The position numbers and the translations under genes were made by a program. Below, one piece after another: positions 1 to 8,161 of a DNA stretch of 64,000 nt. Position 1 is the first letter of the stretch; each line of letters begins with the position of its first letter. Source of the DNA: Leucobacter chromiireducens subsp. chromiireducens (GTDB taxonomy: Bacteria; Actinomycetota; Actinomycetes; Actinomycetales; Microbacteriaceae); assembly GCF_016758255.1 (NCBI RefSeq), contig NZ_QYAD01000005.1, positions 124,001 through 188,000 of the forward strand, in the 5' to 3' direction. Below the pieces are notes generated by a model. That model worked only from the letters and a program-made list of their open reading frames with translations, was not told the DNA's origin and did not search any database.

Positions 1-5
1 AGAGC

Positions 6-563
6 ATGACCATCACCGCTGAGCAGATCCCCGGCTACCGCGTAGGCACCTGGGTGATCGACCCCACCCACTCCGAGGTCGGCTTCTCTGTGCGCCACCT
101 CGCCATCAGCAAGGTCAAGGGCAAGTTCGAGAACTTCGACGCGACCTTCGTGACCGCCGAAAACCCCCTCGAGTCGACTGTCACCGCGTCTGCCGACGTT
201 GCATCGGTGAACACGAACGAGAAGAACCGCGACGGCCACCTGCGCACCGGCGACTTCTTCGCTGCCGAAGAGTTCCCGCAGCTCACCTTCGTCTCGACCG
301 GTGCGCGCGAGGAGAACGGCGACTTCAAGGTCGACGGCGAGCTCACCATGCGCGGCGTGACGAAGCCCGTCACCTTCAACTTTGAGTTCGGTGGCTTCGG
401 CGAGGACGGCTACGGCAACTACAAGGCCGGCTTCACCGCAACCACGACCGTGAAGCGCGAGGACTTCGGTCTCAGCTGGAACGCGCCCCTCGAGAAGGGC
501 GGCCTGCTGCTCGGCTCTGACGTGACGATCAACATCGACGTTCAGGCGGCACTCCAGGCGTAA
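6..563 (+). CDS. YceI family polyisoprenoid-binding protein
   Basis: A 185-residue protein made of one YceI domain, a lipocalin-like beta-barrel that in characterised members binds polyprenyl lipids. The family opening is clear at about residues 16-32 (WVIDPTHSEVGFSVRHL) and the protein ends within the domain, so it is full length although only 5 bases precede its ATG in the window. There is no signal peptide, unlike E. coli YceI, so a cytoplasmic location is likely, as in many actinobacterial members. Its promoter lies outside the window. A strong hairpin follows the stop. The domain call is firm; the ligand and physiological role are unknown. Confidence 0.9.
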   Translation: MTITAEQIPGYRVGTWVIDPTHSEVGFSVRHLAISKVKGKFENFDATFVTAENPLESTVTASADVASVNTNEKNRDGHLRTGDFFAAEEFPQLTFVSTGAREENGDFKVDGELTMRGVTKPVTFNFEFGGFGEDGYGNYKAGFTATTTVKREDFGLSWNAPLEKGGLLLGSDVTINIDVQAALQA

Positions 564-599
564 GCGTGCCTGCGCGGCGCCGCAGTGCGCCGGGCGAGC

Positions 600-636
600 G
601 GGGCGGGGCATCACCTTCCGGGTGGTGCCCCGCCCC
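600..636. terminator. Bidirectional terminator between yceI and the FUSC gene
   Basis: A 16-bp stem (600-615 with 621-636, one G-T pair) closes on a 5-base loop between two convergent genes. Either strand would give a stable GC hairpin, but there is no long T tract. The placement between converging stop codons supports termination for both units. Confidence 0.75.
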
Positions 637-658
637 TCGCACGTCTGGGGGCCTGGCC

Positions 659-1732
659 TCAGTCGAGCTCGCCAGTGATGCGACCCCGCACCCGCCGGAG
701 ATCCTCCATGAGCGAGCCAATCAACACCCAGTGCTCGGGGTGGGGCTGCGGGATCGTGTAGGGCTGTGTGAGCGCGGGAGGTTCGATGGGGCTCGTGGCC
801 GCCACGTCGGAGGTGAGGTGCCCGAGGCGCTCAAGATCGTGGGCGGCCCGCCGCATCTCCTCGACCATGCCGATCACGGATGGATCGGTCACCAGTTCGG
901 GATCGTAGAGGTCTGCCGTCGCTCGAGCCATACCGATGATTTGCGTCACGATGCGCTGGAGGCGCTGGAAGAGTGCGTCGTCGTCGGCGAGGCCTTGGCG
1001 GTAGCGGCGACTCCGGGGATTGAAGCGCAGGCTCTCGCGGGCCTGACGGAGCAGATCGTGGACACGGCCGCGCTCATCCTGCAGCGTGCGGGCCTCGGCA
1101 AGCATCTCGGCCAGCCACGCGCGATCGCGGGGCTCGTCGAGCGCGTCGGCGATGCGCGTGAGCACACGGGCTGAGTGATCGGTGAGCGCCACAATCGCCT
1201 CGTTGACCGAGGAATTCTTCACGGGGGCAACGACGAGCGCGTTGAGGGCGACACCGATGGCCGCGCCGATCGCGGTCTCGATGAGCCGCTCGGCCCCATA
1301 GTGCAGTTCGAGGCCGCCGAGCGCGATCATGAGGAGTGCGGTGATCGCGATCTGGTTTGTGGACGACGGCGACATGCGCAGCAGCCAACCCACTGCCATC
1401 GCGACGACAATCGCCGCGATGAACAGCCACGACTGGGGGCCGAAGAGCGCCCCGGCGCCGAGCGCGACCGAGATGCCGACGAGCACGCCCACGACGCGCT
1501 CGATGCCGCGCGTGAGCGAAAGATCGACATTGTCCTGCATGACGATCAGAGCAGCAATCGCGCCGAAGATGGGCAGCTGCTCGGGGAAGATGAGCAGGCA
1601 GGTGAACCAGGTGAGGATCGCCGCCGCGGCCGCCTTCGCAAGTTGGTACCAGGACGGGCGGACAGCCACCGTGAAGCGCCCGGTGAGGTTACGTTCGAAC
1701 CTCCGGAACGGGTGAGTGGTGGGCCCGCTCAC
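659..1732 (-). CDS. FUSC / aromatic acid exporter-like membrane protein
   Basis: A 357-residue protein with about six hydrophobic segments in its first 170 residues, followed by a soluble, mostly helical charged half of about 185 residues. This is the layout of the FUSC/ArAE family of putative effluxers. I place the start at a GTG that overlaps the stop of the upstream phosphatase gene (GTGA at 1729-1732), which implies translational coupling. A longer reading to 1792 would run into that gene with non-conserved sequence. The substrate cannot be predicted. The same strand and overlap make it the last gene of a two-gene unit with the App1 gene. Confidence 0.8.
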   Translation of the reverse strand: MSGPTTHPFRRFERNLTGRFTVAVRPSWYQLAKAAAAAILTWFTCLLIFPEQLPIFGAIAALIVMQDNVDLSLTRGIERVVGVLVGISVALGAGALFGPQSWLFIAAIVVAMAVGWLLRMSPSSTNQIAITALLMIALGGLELHYGAERLIETAIGAAIGVALNALVVAPVKNSSVNEAIVALTDHSARVLTRIADALDEPRDRAWLAEMLAEARTLQDERGRVHDLLRQARESLRFNPRSRRYRQGLADDDALFQRLQRIVTQIIGMARATADLYDPELVTDPSVIGMVEEMRRAAHDLERLGHLTSDVAATSPIEPPALTQPYTIPQPHPEHWVLIGSLMEDLRRVRGRITGELD

Positions 1733-2778
1733 AGCACGCCGAGCTTGCGCAGCTCCTCGCGGAGCGTCGCCCCGTCGGGTCCGTACACCCACGGCACACC
1801 GCTCGTGGTTCGGTTGAGTCGAGCCTTCGAACGACCACCCGCGAGCACGGCCTCGCCAATCGAGAGCTGTCGGATCGCAACGGCGGCCACGTTCTGCGGG
1901 TGCGCGGTCGCGAACTCGTGGTACAGCGACTCGTCGTGCTGACCATCGTCACCGATGAGCACCCAGCGGACCTCGGGAAACTCGGCAGCGAGGCGCTTCA
2001 GCTCACGCTGCTTATGCTCGCGCCCGCTGCGGAACCAGCGATCGTGCGTGGGGCCCCAATCCGTGAGCAGCAGCGGGCCCATCGGGTACAGATTGCGTGC
2101 GAGGAACCGGCTGAGCGCGGGAGCGGCGTTCCACGCGCCCGTCGAGAGGTACACAACGGGGGAGCCGGGGTGCCGGGCGACCAGGTGGTCGAGCATCACG
2201 GCCATGCCGGGGGTGGCCGAGCGGGCATGCTCATCGAGCACAAAGCTGTTCCAGGCGGCAACGAAGGGCTTGGGGAGCGCCGTGATGAGGATCGTGTCGT
2301 CCACGTCCGAGAGCACCCCAAACTTCGCGGCAGGATCAACGATGTTGACGGGGGCGTCGGCGACTTCGCTGTCGCCGGTCTGCAGTGAGACCGTGTGCCA
2401 GCCCGGGGAGAGCTGCACCGGAACAATGGAGTCAATGACGCCGCCGCGATCGGCGGTCACCTCCGCGACGAACTGTCCGTCGATGTGTACGCGAACGCGC
2501 TCGTGCGGCGCCGACAAGCTCGTGAAGGTGCGCCAGCCGCGCACACGCGAGACCTGCGCGACATCGGGCCGGAAGCGAGTGTGCTCGCGAGTGTCGGGTT
2601 TCAGGTACAGCACTCGGCCGAGCACGCGCACCCACTCGGTGCTGCCATACCCGATGTACGGGATGACCGACGGCGATTTTCCGCGCGAGACGGCACGGCG
2701 GGCACGGCGGACATGGATCCAGTCCTCAAGTCGCGCCGCGAAGCGGGGGCGGGAGTCGGGCTGGTCGGGGGCAGTCAC
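1729..2778 (-). CDS. App1-family phosphatase (DUF2183, HAD type)
   Basis: A 349-residue protein. The C-terminal half is a HAD-type phosphatase domain as in yeast App1 phosphatidate phosphatase: the DxDxT catalytic motif is DVDDT at 158-162, followed by LSTGAWN at 211-217 and GDDGQHD at 276-282 (metal-binding loop). The first 150 residues are a family-specific N-terminal domain. There is no signal peptide or membrane span. It probably dephosphorylates a lipid or related phosphate; the substrate in bacteria is not established. The GTG start sits 8 bases after a TAGAAT -10 element with no ribosome site, so a leaderless mRNA is likely. Its stop overlaps the start of the FUSC gene. Confidence 0.85.
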   Translation of the reverse strand: MTAPDQPDSRPRFAARLEDWIHVRRARRAVSRGKSPSVIPYIGYGSTEWVRVLGRVLYLKPDTREHTRFRPDVAQVSRVRGWRTFTSLSAPHERVRVHIDGQFVAEVTADRGGVIDSIVPVQLSPGWHTVSLQTGDSEVADAPVNIVDPAAKFGVLSDVDDTILITALPKPFVAAWNSFVLDEHARSATPGMAVMLDHLVARHPGSPVVYLSTGAWNAAPALSRFLARNLYPMGPLLLTDWGPTHDRWFRSGREHKQRELKRLAAEFPEVRWVLIGDDGQHDESLYHEFATAHPQNVAAVAIRQLSIGEAVLAGGRSKARLNRTTSGVPWVYGPDGATLREELRKLGVL

Positions 2779-2785
2779 CTAAGAC

Positions 2786-2791
2786 ATTCTA
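2786..2791 (-). promoter_or_regulatory. -10 element of the App1 gene (leaderless)
   Basis: TAGAAT on the minus strand; seven bases separate it from the GTG at 2778. A transcript starting 8 bases after the hexamer would begin at the start codon. No Shine-Dalgarno sequence is present. Confidence 0.6.
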
Positions 2792-2816
2792 GAGCGTTTG
2801 GCTGATGCGCTGCGCG

Positions 2817-3470
2817 CTACGCCGCATCCTCACCGGACTCGAGGTGGCGACGCTCCCGGGAGAAGAACGCGCGCTTGAGGGCCCAGAGAATCAGTAGAAC
2901 GAGGATTGCAGCGCCAACGAAGATGTAGCCGGCGCCCTTCACGCGCCCCGCGAGCTGCTCATAGCCCGCCGCCGCGCCCGCGCCGAGGGAGACGACGATG
3001 AGCGACCAGAGCACGCTCGCGGCCGCGGTCCACTTCAAGAACGTGCGGTACCTCATGCCGGTCATGCCCGCGGTGAGCGGGATCAGCGAGTGCAGCACGG
3101 GAAGAAAGCGGGAGAGGAACACCGCGACCCCGCCCCGCTCACCGAGGTAGTGGTCAGCGAGGCGCCACTTGTCTTCCCCGAGCCGCTGCCCGAGGCGGCT
3201 CGCACGCAGCCTCGGCCCGACCCAGCGGCCCAGCGCGAAACCGATACTCTCGCCGGCGAGCGCACCCGCTACGAGGGCGAACACGAGCCAGGCGAACTGC
3301 GTCGTGCCGTCCACGCCGAGCGCGGCCACGAGCGCGATGGTGTCACCTGGCACGATGAGGCCCACGAACACTGAGGTCTCGAGCAGGATCCCGATCCCCG
3401 CGATCAGGGTGCGGATCGCCGGATCGAGGTCGCGTAGCGCGGCGATGATCGTGTCGAGGAGCTCCGTCAT
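2817..3470 (-). CDS. DedA family membrane protein
   Basis: A 217-residue integral membrane protein of the DedA/SNARE-associated family, whose members are implicated in phospholipid scrambling and proton-motive-force maintenance. The family's re-entrant motif is visible as ETSVFVGLIVPGDT near residues 30-43. The second signature reads RFLPVLHSLIPLTAG: the usual second arginine (PxxR) is histidine here, which I believe is common in an actinobacterial subgroup. A short charged tail (KRAFFSRERRHLESGE) is cytoplasmic. I chose the ATG at 3470 because it begins just before the first membrane region and follows a TACACT -10 box by 8 bases; the upstream in-frame extension is low-quality sequence. Confidence 0.88.
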   Translation of the reverse strand: MTELLDTIIAALRDLDPAIRTLIAGIGILLETSVFVGLIVPGDTIALVAALGVDGTTQFAWLVFALVAGALAGESIGFALGRWVGPRLRASRLGQRLGEDKWRLADHYLGERGGVAVFLSRFLPVLHSLIPLTAGMTGMRYRTFLKWTAAASVLWSLIVVSLGAGAAAGYEQLAGRVKGAGYIFVGAAILVLLILWALKRAFFSRERRHLESGEDAA

Positions 3471-3800
3471 TTCACCGAGTGTAGTGAGCGGTGATCCCAG
3501 CGTTCCCGTGGATCCGCTGACGGTACCGTGGGCCCATTCCCTGGGCCCCGACGCTCTGGTAACTTCCCAACATCGTGCGTGCCGCGAGTTTGTTTGGCGT
3601 CGAGAAAAAAGTACCTTGTGCCCGAGGTAAAAGTTTGTTGATATCAAAATTGATTCGCAGGTGATTCACAGATATTGGTATTCTGTGAAGACCCGATCGC
3701 CGATCGGGAGCTCCGGCGAGAATTACATCTCGTGGCGGATCTCACTACGGGAGTGTGGCTCCATGTGTGGGGTACCACCTCCTTCGTTCAGGAGCGATAC
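3471..3800 (+). promoter_or_regulatory. AT-rich control region upstream of cydA
   Basis: About 330 bases without a gene. The part from 3600 to 3690 is much richer in A and T than the rest of the window. It holds a perfect palindrome TTGATATCAA (3638-3647), an inverted repeat with arms CACAGA and TCTGTG nine bases apart (3667-3687), and a palindrome with arms CCCGATCG and CGATCGGG (3692-3708). A possible sigma-70-type promoter is TTGATT (3650-3655), a 17-base spacer, then TATTGG (3673-3678); TATTCT at 3679-3684 is an alternative -10. The second inverted repeat overlaps both, as an operator would. The 5' leader would be about 115 bases long. Confidence 0.55.
3478..3483 (-). promoter_or_regulatory. 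-10 element of the dedA-like gene (leaderless)
   Basis: TACACT on the minus strand ends 8 bases from the A of the ATG at 3470. There is no convincing ribosome binding site between them. Confidence 0.55.
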
Positions 3801-5240
3801 ATGAACGAATTCCTCGACGCGTTGACGCTTGCTCGATGGCAGTTCGGCTTGACAACGCTGTACCACTTCATCTTTGTGCCGCTGACCATCGGGTTGAGCC
3901 TGCTCGTCGCGATTCTGCAGACGGTCTGGGTTCGCACCGGCAAGGTTAAGTACCTGAAGCTGACGCGCCTCTTCGGCAAGATCTTCTTGATCAACTTCGC
4001 GATGGGTGTCGTCACTGGCATCGTCCAGGAGTTCCAGTTCGGTATGAACTGGTCGAACTACTCGCGCTTCGTCGGCGATATCTTCGGTGCACCGCTTGCG
4101 ATGGAGGGCCTCATCGCCTTCTTCTTTGAGGCGACCTTCATTGGGCTCTGGATCTTCGGCTGGGACAAGCTGCCGAAGAAGATCCACCTGATGACCATCT
4201 GGTTCGTCTGGATCGGCACGGTGCTCTCTGCGTACTTCATCCTCGCGGCGAACGCATTCATGCAGAACCCGGTCGGCTACAACCTGAACGAAGAGAAGGG
4301 GCGTGCCGAGCTTGAGAGCATCGGCGATGTGCTCCTCAACCCCGTCGCGATCACGCAATTCCCGCACACGATCTTCGCGGCGCTGATGTTCGCCGGTACG
4401 GTCATGGTGGCGGTCGCTGCCTGGCACCTGAAGCGCAACCAGTTTGTTGACGAGATGCGCACGGCGCTGCGCTTCGGCGCGTGGACGAACATCATCGCGT
4501 TCCTGGGCGTGGGCCTCACCGGCCACTCGCTCGGCATGGTGATGACGGAAACGCAGCCGATGAAGATGGCTGCCGCCGAGGCGCTCTATGAGAACGCCTC
4601 GGGTGCCGACGCATCGTTCTCGATCTTCAGCCTGGGTACCCCGGACGGCGCGCACGAGATCTTCTCGATCCGCATCCCGTACCTGCTGTCGTTCCTCTCG
4701 ACCGGCACGTTCGACGGCTCGGTCGAGGGCATCCGCAACCTGCAGAGCGACTACGAGGCCATGTACTGCGGTGCTGACTCGATGATGACCTGTCCGACGG
4801 ACGGCCAGTTCGCCCCCATCATTTGGGTGACCTACTGGGCGTTCCGCTGGATGATCGGACTTGGCGCGATCGCGGCGCTCGTCTCTGCCGTGGGCCTGTG
4901 GCTCACCCGCAAGAACACCGAGCTGCCGGCGTGGACGTGGAAGGTCGCCATCTGGACGGCACCGATCCCGATGCTCGCCTCGCTCGTCGGCTGGATCTTC
5001 ACCGAGATGGGCCGCCAGCCCTGGATCGTGTTCGGGGTGATGACCACCGAACAAGGCGTGTCGCCGGGTGTGCCCGGCTGGGCGGTGCTCGTGTCACTGA
5101 TCGTCTTCACGATCGTGTACGGTGCGCTTGCAGTCGTCGAGTTCAAGCTCATCACGAAGGCCGCGAAGGAGGGACCGCCGGCGATCGAGAATGACGCCGA
5201 AGGCGAGCCCGACCAGCAGGCCCTGGCCACGGTTTACTAA
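3801..5240 (+). CDS. cydA: Cytochrome bd quinol oxidase subunit I
   Basis: A 479-residue subunit I of the cytochrome bd oxidase, the membrane complex that oxidises quinol and reduces oxygen at low oxygen tension. It starts in the usual way (LDALTLARWQFGLTTLYHF), with haem-ligand His22, a second conserved His at 189 (FPHTI) and the GRQPW signature at 404-408. The quinol-binding Q loop is short, as usual outside the long-Q-loop proteobacterial type. I chose the ATG at 3801 because CAGGAGC precedes it at normal spacing; the frame stays open further upstream without homology. cydB follows after 15 bases. Confidence 0.97.
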   Translation: MNEFLDALTLARWQFGLTTLYHFIFVPLTIGLSLLVAILQTVWVRTGKVKYLKLTRLFGKIFLINFAMGVVTGIVQEFQFGMNWSNYSRFVGDIFGAPLAMEGLIAFFFEATFIGLWIFGWDKLPKKIHLMTIWFVWIGTVLSAYFILAANAFMQNPVGYNLNEEKGRAELESIGDVLLNPVAITQFPHTIFAALMFAGTVMVAVAAWHLKRNQFVDEMRTALRFGAWTNIIAFLGVGLTGHSLGMVMTETQPMKMAAAEALYENASGADASFSIFSLGTPDGAHEIFSIRIPYLLSFLSTGTFDGSVEGIRNLQSDYEAMYCGADSMMTCPTDGQFAPIIWVTYWAFRWMIGLGAIAALVSAVGLWLTRKNTELPAWTWKVAIWTAPIPMLASLVGWIFTEMGRQPWIVFGVMTTEQGVSPGVPGWAVLVSLIVFTIVYGALAVVEFKLITKAAKEGPPAIENDAEGEPDQQALATVY

Positions 5241-5255
5241 GGAGGCGAAGCCAAC

Positions 5256-6284
5256 ATGGAACTCACCACACTCTGGTTCTTGATTGTCGGTGTCATGCTC
5301 ATCGGGTACTTCGTGCTCGACGGCTTCGACTTCGGCGTGGGCATGTCCCTGCCGTTCCTCGGCAAGGACGACACCGACCGCCGCCTGCTGATCAACACGA
5401 TCGGCCCGGTTTGGGACCTCAACGAGACCTGGCTGATTGTGGCTGGCGCCTCGCTCTTCGCAGCGTTCCCTGAGTGGTACGCGACGATGTTCTCGGGGTT
5501 CTACCTCGCGCTGCTGCTCATCCTGGTCGCGCTGATCCTCCGCGGTGTCTCGTTCGAGTACCGTCACCAGGGCAAGGGCCGCAACTGGACCCGCTGGTTT
5601 GATCAGTTCATCTTCTGGGGCTCCGTCCTGCCGCCGCTGCTCTGGGGTGTCGCGTTTGCGAACCTCGTGCAGGGCGTGCCGATCGCGCCGCTCGAGGGCG
5701 GGGGCTGGATCTACGAGGGCACGCTGCTGACGCTGCTGAACCCGTACGGCCTGCTTGGCGGCCTCACCATGCTGCTCATCACCTTCACGCACGGACTCGT
5801 GTTCGTAGCGCTGAAGACGGTTGGAGACATGCGTAAGCGCGCTCGGGCACTCGCGACCAAGGTCGGCATCGCGGCGATCGTCGCCGGCGCTGCGTTCCTC
5901 ATCTGGACGATCGTGCAGCACCTCGAGAGCGACACCCTGTGGCTGATCGTCACCTGCGCGGTTGTTGCCGCAGTGGCACTGATTGGTGCGTGGGTTGCGA
6001 ACCTCCGGGGTCGCGAAGGCTGGGCATTCACGGGCAACGCCGTTGCAATCGCGTTCGCGCTGCTGACCATCTTCATGGCGCTGTTCCCGAACCTGATGCA
6101 TTCGAGCATCGATCCCGCGTACTCGATGTCGATTGAGGGTGCTGCGAGCTCGCAGAAGACCCTCGAGCTGATGACCTGGGTTGCCGTGTTCACCCTGCCG
6201 CTTGTGCTCGCCTACCAGGCGTGGACGTACTGGGTGTTCCGCAAGCGCCTCTCGCGGGACGTCATCCCCGCGGGCGCACACTAG
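5256..6284 (+). CDS. cydB: Cytochrome bd quinol oxidase subunit II
   Basis: A 342-residue polytopic membrane subunit that pairs with CydA. The family features are present: YFVLDGFDFGVGM near residues 13-25, the GPVWDLNETWL motif near 50-60, and GTLLTLLNPYGLLGGL mid-protein. An AAGGAGG ribosome site lies just before the ATG. Two hairpins follow the stop and probably end the cydAB transcript, while cydDC has its own -10 box, so the oxidase and its assembly transporter can be expressed at different levels. Confidence 0.97.
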   Translation: MELTTLWFLIVGVMLIGYFVLDGFDFGVGMSLPFLGKDDTDRRLLINTIGPVWDLNETWLIVAGASLFAAFPEWYATMFSGFYLALLLILVALILRGVSFEYRHQGKGRNWTRWFDQFIFWGSVLPPLLWGVAFANLVQGVPIAPLEGGGWIYEGTLLTLLNPYGLLGGLTMLLITFTHGLVFVALKTVGDMRKRARALATKVGIAAIVAGAAFLIWTIVQHLESDTLWLIVTCAVVAAVALIGAWVANLRGREGWAFTGNAVAIAFALLTIFMALFPNLMHSSIDPAYSMSIEGAASSQKTLELMTWVAVFTLPLVLAYQAWTYWVFRKRLSRDVIPAGAH

Positions 6285-6291
6285 GTGCTCG

Positions 6292-6320
6292 CTGGGCGCG
6301 TGGTTTCGTCACGCGCCCAG
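6292..6320 (+). terminator. Hairpin 1 downstream of cydB
   Basis: A perfect 11-bp stem (6292-6302 with 6310-6320) and a 7-base loop begin 8 bases after the cydB stop. No T tract follows. Confidence 0.6.
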
Positions 6321-6333
6321 TGCACGCCGCGCA

Positions 6334-6372
6334 CACGGCCCCGGGAGGTGATCGTCACTTCCCGGGGCCGTG
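6334..6372 (+). terminator. Hairpin 2 downstream of cydB
   Basis: An 18-bp stem (6334-6351 with 6355-6372, one G-T pair) on a 3-base loop. It is the stronger of the tandem pair that separates cydAB from cydDC. Confidence 0.75.
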
Positions 6373-6417
6373 CGCTTCCACCCGGGGTTTCATCAGATGT
6401 ACGCCGCGCCGCTCCCA

Positions 6418-6423
6418 TAGACT
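6418..6423 (+). promoter_or_regulatory. -10 element for cydDC
   Basis: TAGACT lies after the cydB terminators and about 50 bases before the cydD start. It implies an internal promoter with a leader of roughly 43 bases. Confidence 0.45.
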
Positions 6424-6472
6424 CGAGTACGGCGCGCTCTCAGCTCGTTCTCGCCCCTCCGACCGCAACAGG

Positions 6473-8161
6473 ATGCTCGTGAAACCTTTCGATCCGCGTC
6501 TGCTTCGTCACGCCCGCGCTGCGCGCAGCGTGTTCCTGCTTGGGGGAGTGCTCGGTCTGATCCGCACACTCGCGATTCTCGCCTGGAGCTGGTTCCTCGC
6601 GCAGACCATCACGGTCGTCGCGCTTCCCGCGCTCGCGGGCGAGGGTGGGGGCTCGGGGCGCATCGCCGAGGGAGCGTTCGCGCAGGATCACCTTCCGCTG
6701 CTCGTGGGCGGGGCCGTCCTCGCGCTGTGCGTCCGCTCGCTCGCTGCCTGGGGGATGGACACGGTTGCCGCGCGCGGCGCGGTACGCGTGAAGTCCGAGC
6801 TGCGCGCCGCCGCGCTCACCGCGATCGACGCGCGGACCCCCGAGCGCGGTGATGGCCGCTCCGACGCCGAGCTTGCCACCGTACTGGGCCGTGGTCTTGA
6901 CGCGCTCGACGGCTACTTCTCCGGCTACGTGCCGCAGCTCATCCTCACCGCGATTGCGACGCCGATCCTGATTCTCGCGGTGTTGATCGCAGACCCGGTG
7001 AGCGGGATCACGGTGCTCATCGTCTTCCCGATCATCCCCGTCTTCATGATCCTTATCGGCATGGCAACCCAGAGCGTGCAGGACCGGCAGTGGGAACAGC
7101 TGCAGCACCTCTCCACCTCGTTCCTCGACGCCGTGTCAGGTCTCGCAACCCTGAAGATCTTCCGCCGCGAAGATCGGCAATCGACGCGGATCGCGCGTGC
7201 CACGAACGAATATCGCTCGCGCACCATGAAGGTGCTGCGCGTCACATTCCTGTCCGGCTTCGTGCTCGATCTCGCAGGCACTTTCTCGATTGCGCTGGTC
7301 GCCGTGACGGTGGGAACGCGCCTCGTGAGCGCTGAGTTCCCACTCGGACTCGGCCTCTTCGTCTTGCTTCTTCTGCCCGAGGTGTTCATCCCCATTCGCC
7401 AGGTCGGCGCTGCCTTCCACGCCTCAACCGAGGGGCTCTCTGCCTCGGCAGACGTCTTCGCGCTGATTGAGGGCGAAGAGAATGAGACGCAGCCGGGCGC
7501 GGCCGGCACTGTCGCCGCCGCAGCGGGGGGCGAGATCGAGCTCGCAGCCGTGTGCATCACGCGTGGTGACCGCATCGCCGTGGGACCGGTCGACCTTCGC
7601 GTCGCGCCCGGTGAGGTCGTCGCGCTCGCCGGCCCCTCTGGCGCGGGCAAGTCCACCCTGCTCGCTGCCCTGCTCGGCTTCGTGACGCCTGTTGCTGGTC
7701 GGCTCACGCGCCCGAAGCACGTGGCCTGGTCGGGGCAGCGCCCAGGCCTCCTGCAGGGCACCGTCGCCGAAAACGTGAGCTTGGGATCGGCGGCGCCCGC
7801 CGATCCCGCGCTCGTGCGTCGCGCGCTTTCCGCGGCGGCACTCCCCGAGCTGGATCCCGAGTTGATGCTGGGCGCCGCCGGCGCGGGAGTCTCAGGCGGC
7901 CAAGCACAGCGCATCGCGATTGCGCGAGCGCTGTATCGTGCGTGGACCCTGGGGCCTGACGCCGCGTTGCTGCTCGATGAGCCAACCTCCGCGCTCGATC
8001 GAGATACGGAGCGTGCGGTGTGCCAGAGCCTGCGGGCTGAGGCCGAGACCGGACGCGCGGTGCTCGTGGTGAGTCATCGAGCCGAAGTGATTGATTCGGC
8101 AGACCGGGTGGTGCGCATCACCGCGGCTCCGGTCGACGAGACGAAGGAGCTCGCGCGATGA
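6473..8161 (+). CDS. cydD: ABC exporter for cytochrome bd assembly, subunit CydD
   Basis: A 562-residue half-transporter: a six-helix exporter membrane domain (about 20-320) joined to an ATPase domain. Walker A is GPSGAGKST at about 387-395, the signature SGGQAQ is near 474 and Walker B LLLDEPTSALD is near 499. CydDC exports cysteine/glutathione or handles haem, and is required to assemble cytochrome bd. The start is uncertain between ATG 6473 and GTG 6479; both precede the first helix. The gene overlaps cydC by 4 bases (ATGA), so the two halves are translationally coupled rather than fused as in some actinobacteria. Confidence 0.93.
   Translation: MLVKPFDPRLLRHARAARSVFLLGGVLGLIRTLAILAWSWFLAQTITVVALPALAGEGGGSGRIAEGAFAQDHLPLLVGGAVLALCVRSLAAWGMDTVAARGAVRVKSELRAAALTAIDARTPERGDGRSDAELATVLGRGLDALDGYFSGYVPQLILTAIATPILILAVLIADPVSGITVLIVFPIIPVFMILIGMATQSVQDRQWEQLQHLSTSFLDAVSGLATLKIFRREDRQSTRIARATNEYRSRTMKVLRVTFLSGFVLDLAGTFSIALVAVTVGTRLVSAEFPLGLGLFVLLLLPEVFIPIRQVGAAFHASTEGLSASADVFALIEGEENETQPGAAGTVAAAAGGEIELAAVCITRGDRIAVGPVDLRVAPGEVVALAGPSGAGKSTLLAALLGFVTPVAGRLTRPKHVAWSGQRPGLLQGTVAENVSLGSAAPADPALVRRALSAAALPELDPELMLGAAGAGVSGGQAQRIAIARALYRAWTLGPDAALLLDEPTSALDRDTERAVCQSLRAEAETGRAVLVVSHRAEVIDSADRVVRITAAPVDETKELAR

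Noticed and set aside
3638..3687. Rex operator upstream of cydA.
   Set aside because: The palindromes there do not contain the TTGTGAA half-site, so I list them only as unknown operators.
6221..6472. A longer cydD reaching into cydB.
   Set aside because: The extra region overlaps the cydB end and two terminator hairpins and shows no family similarity.
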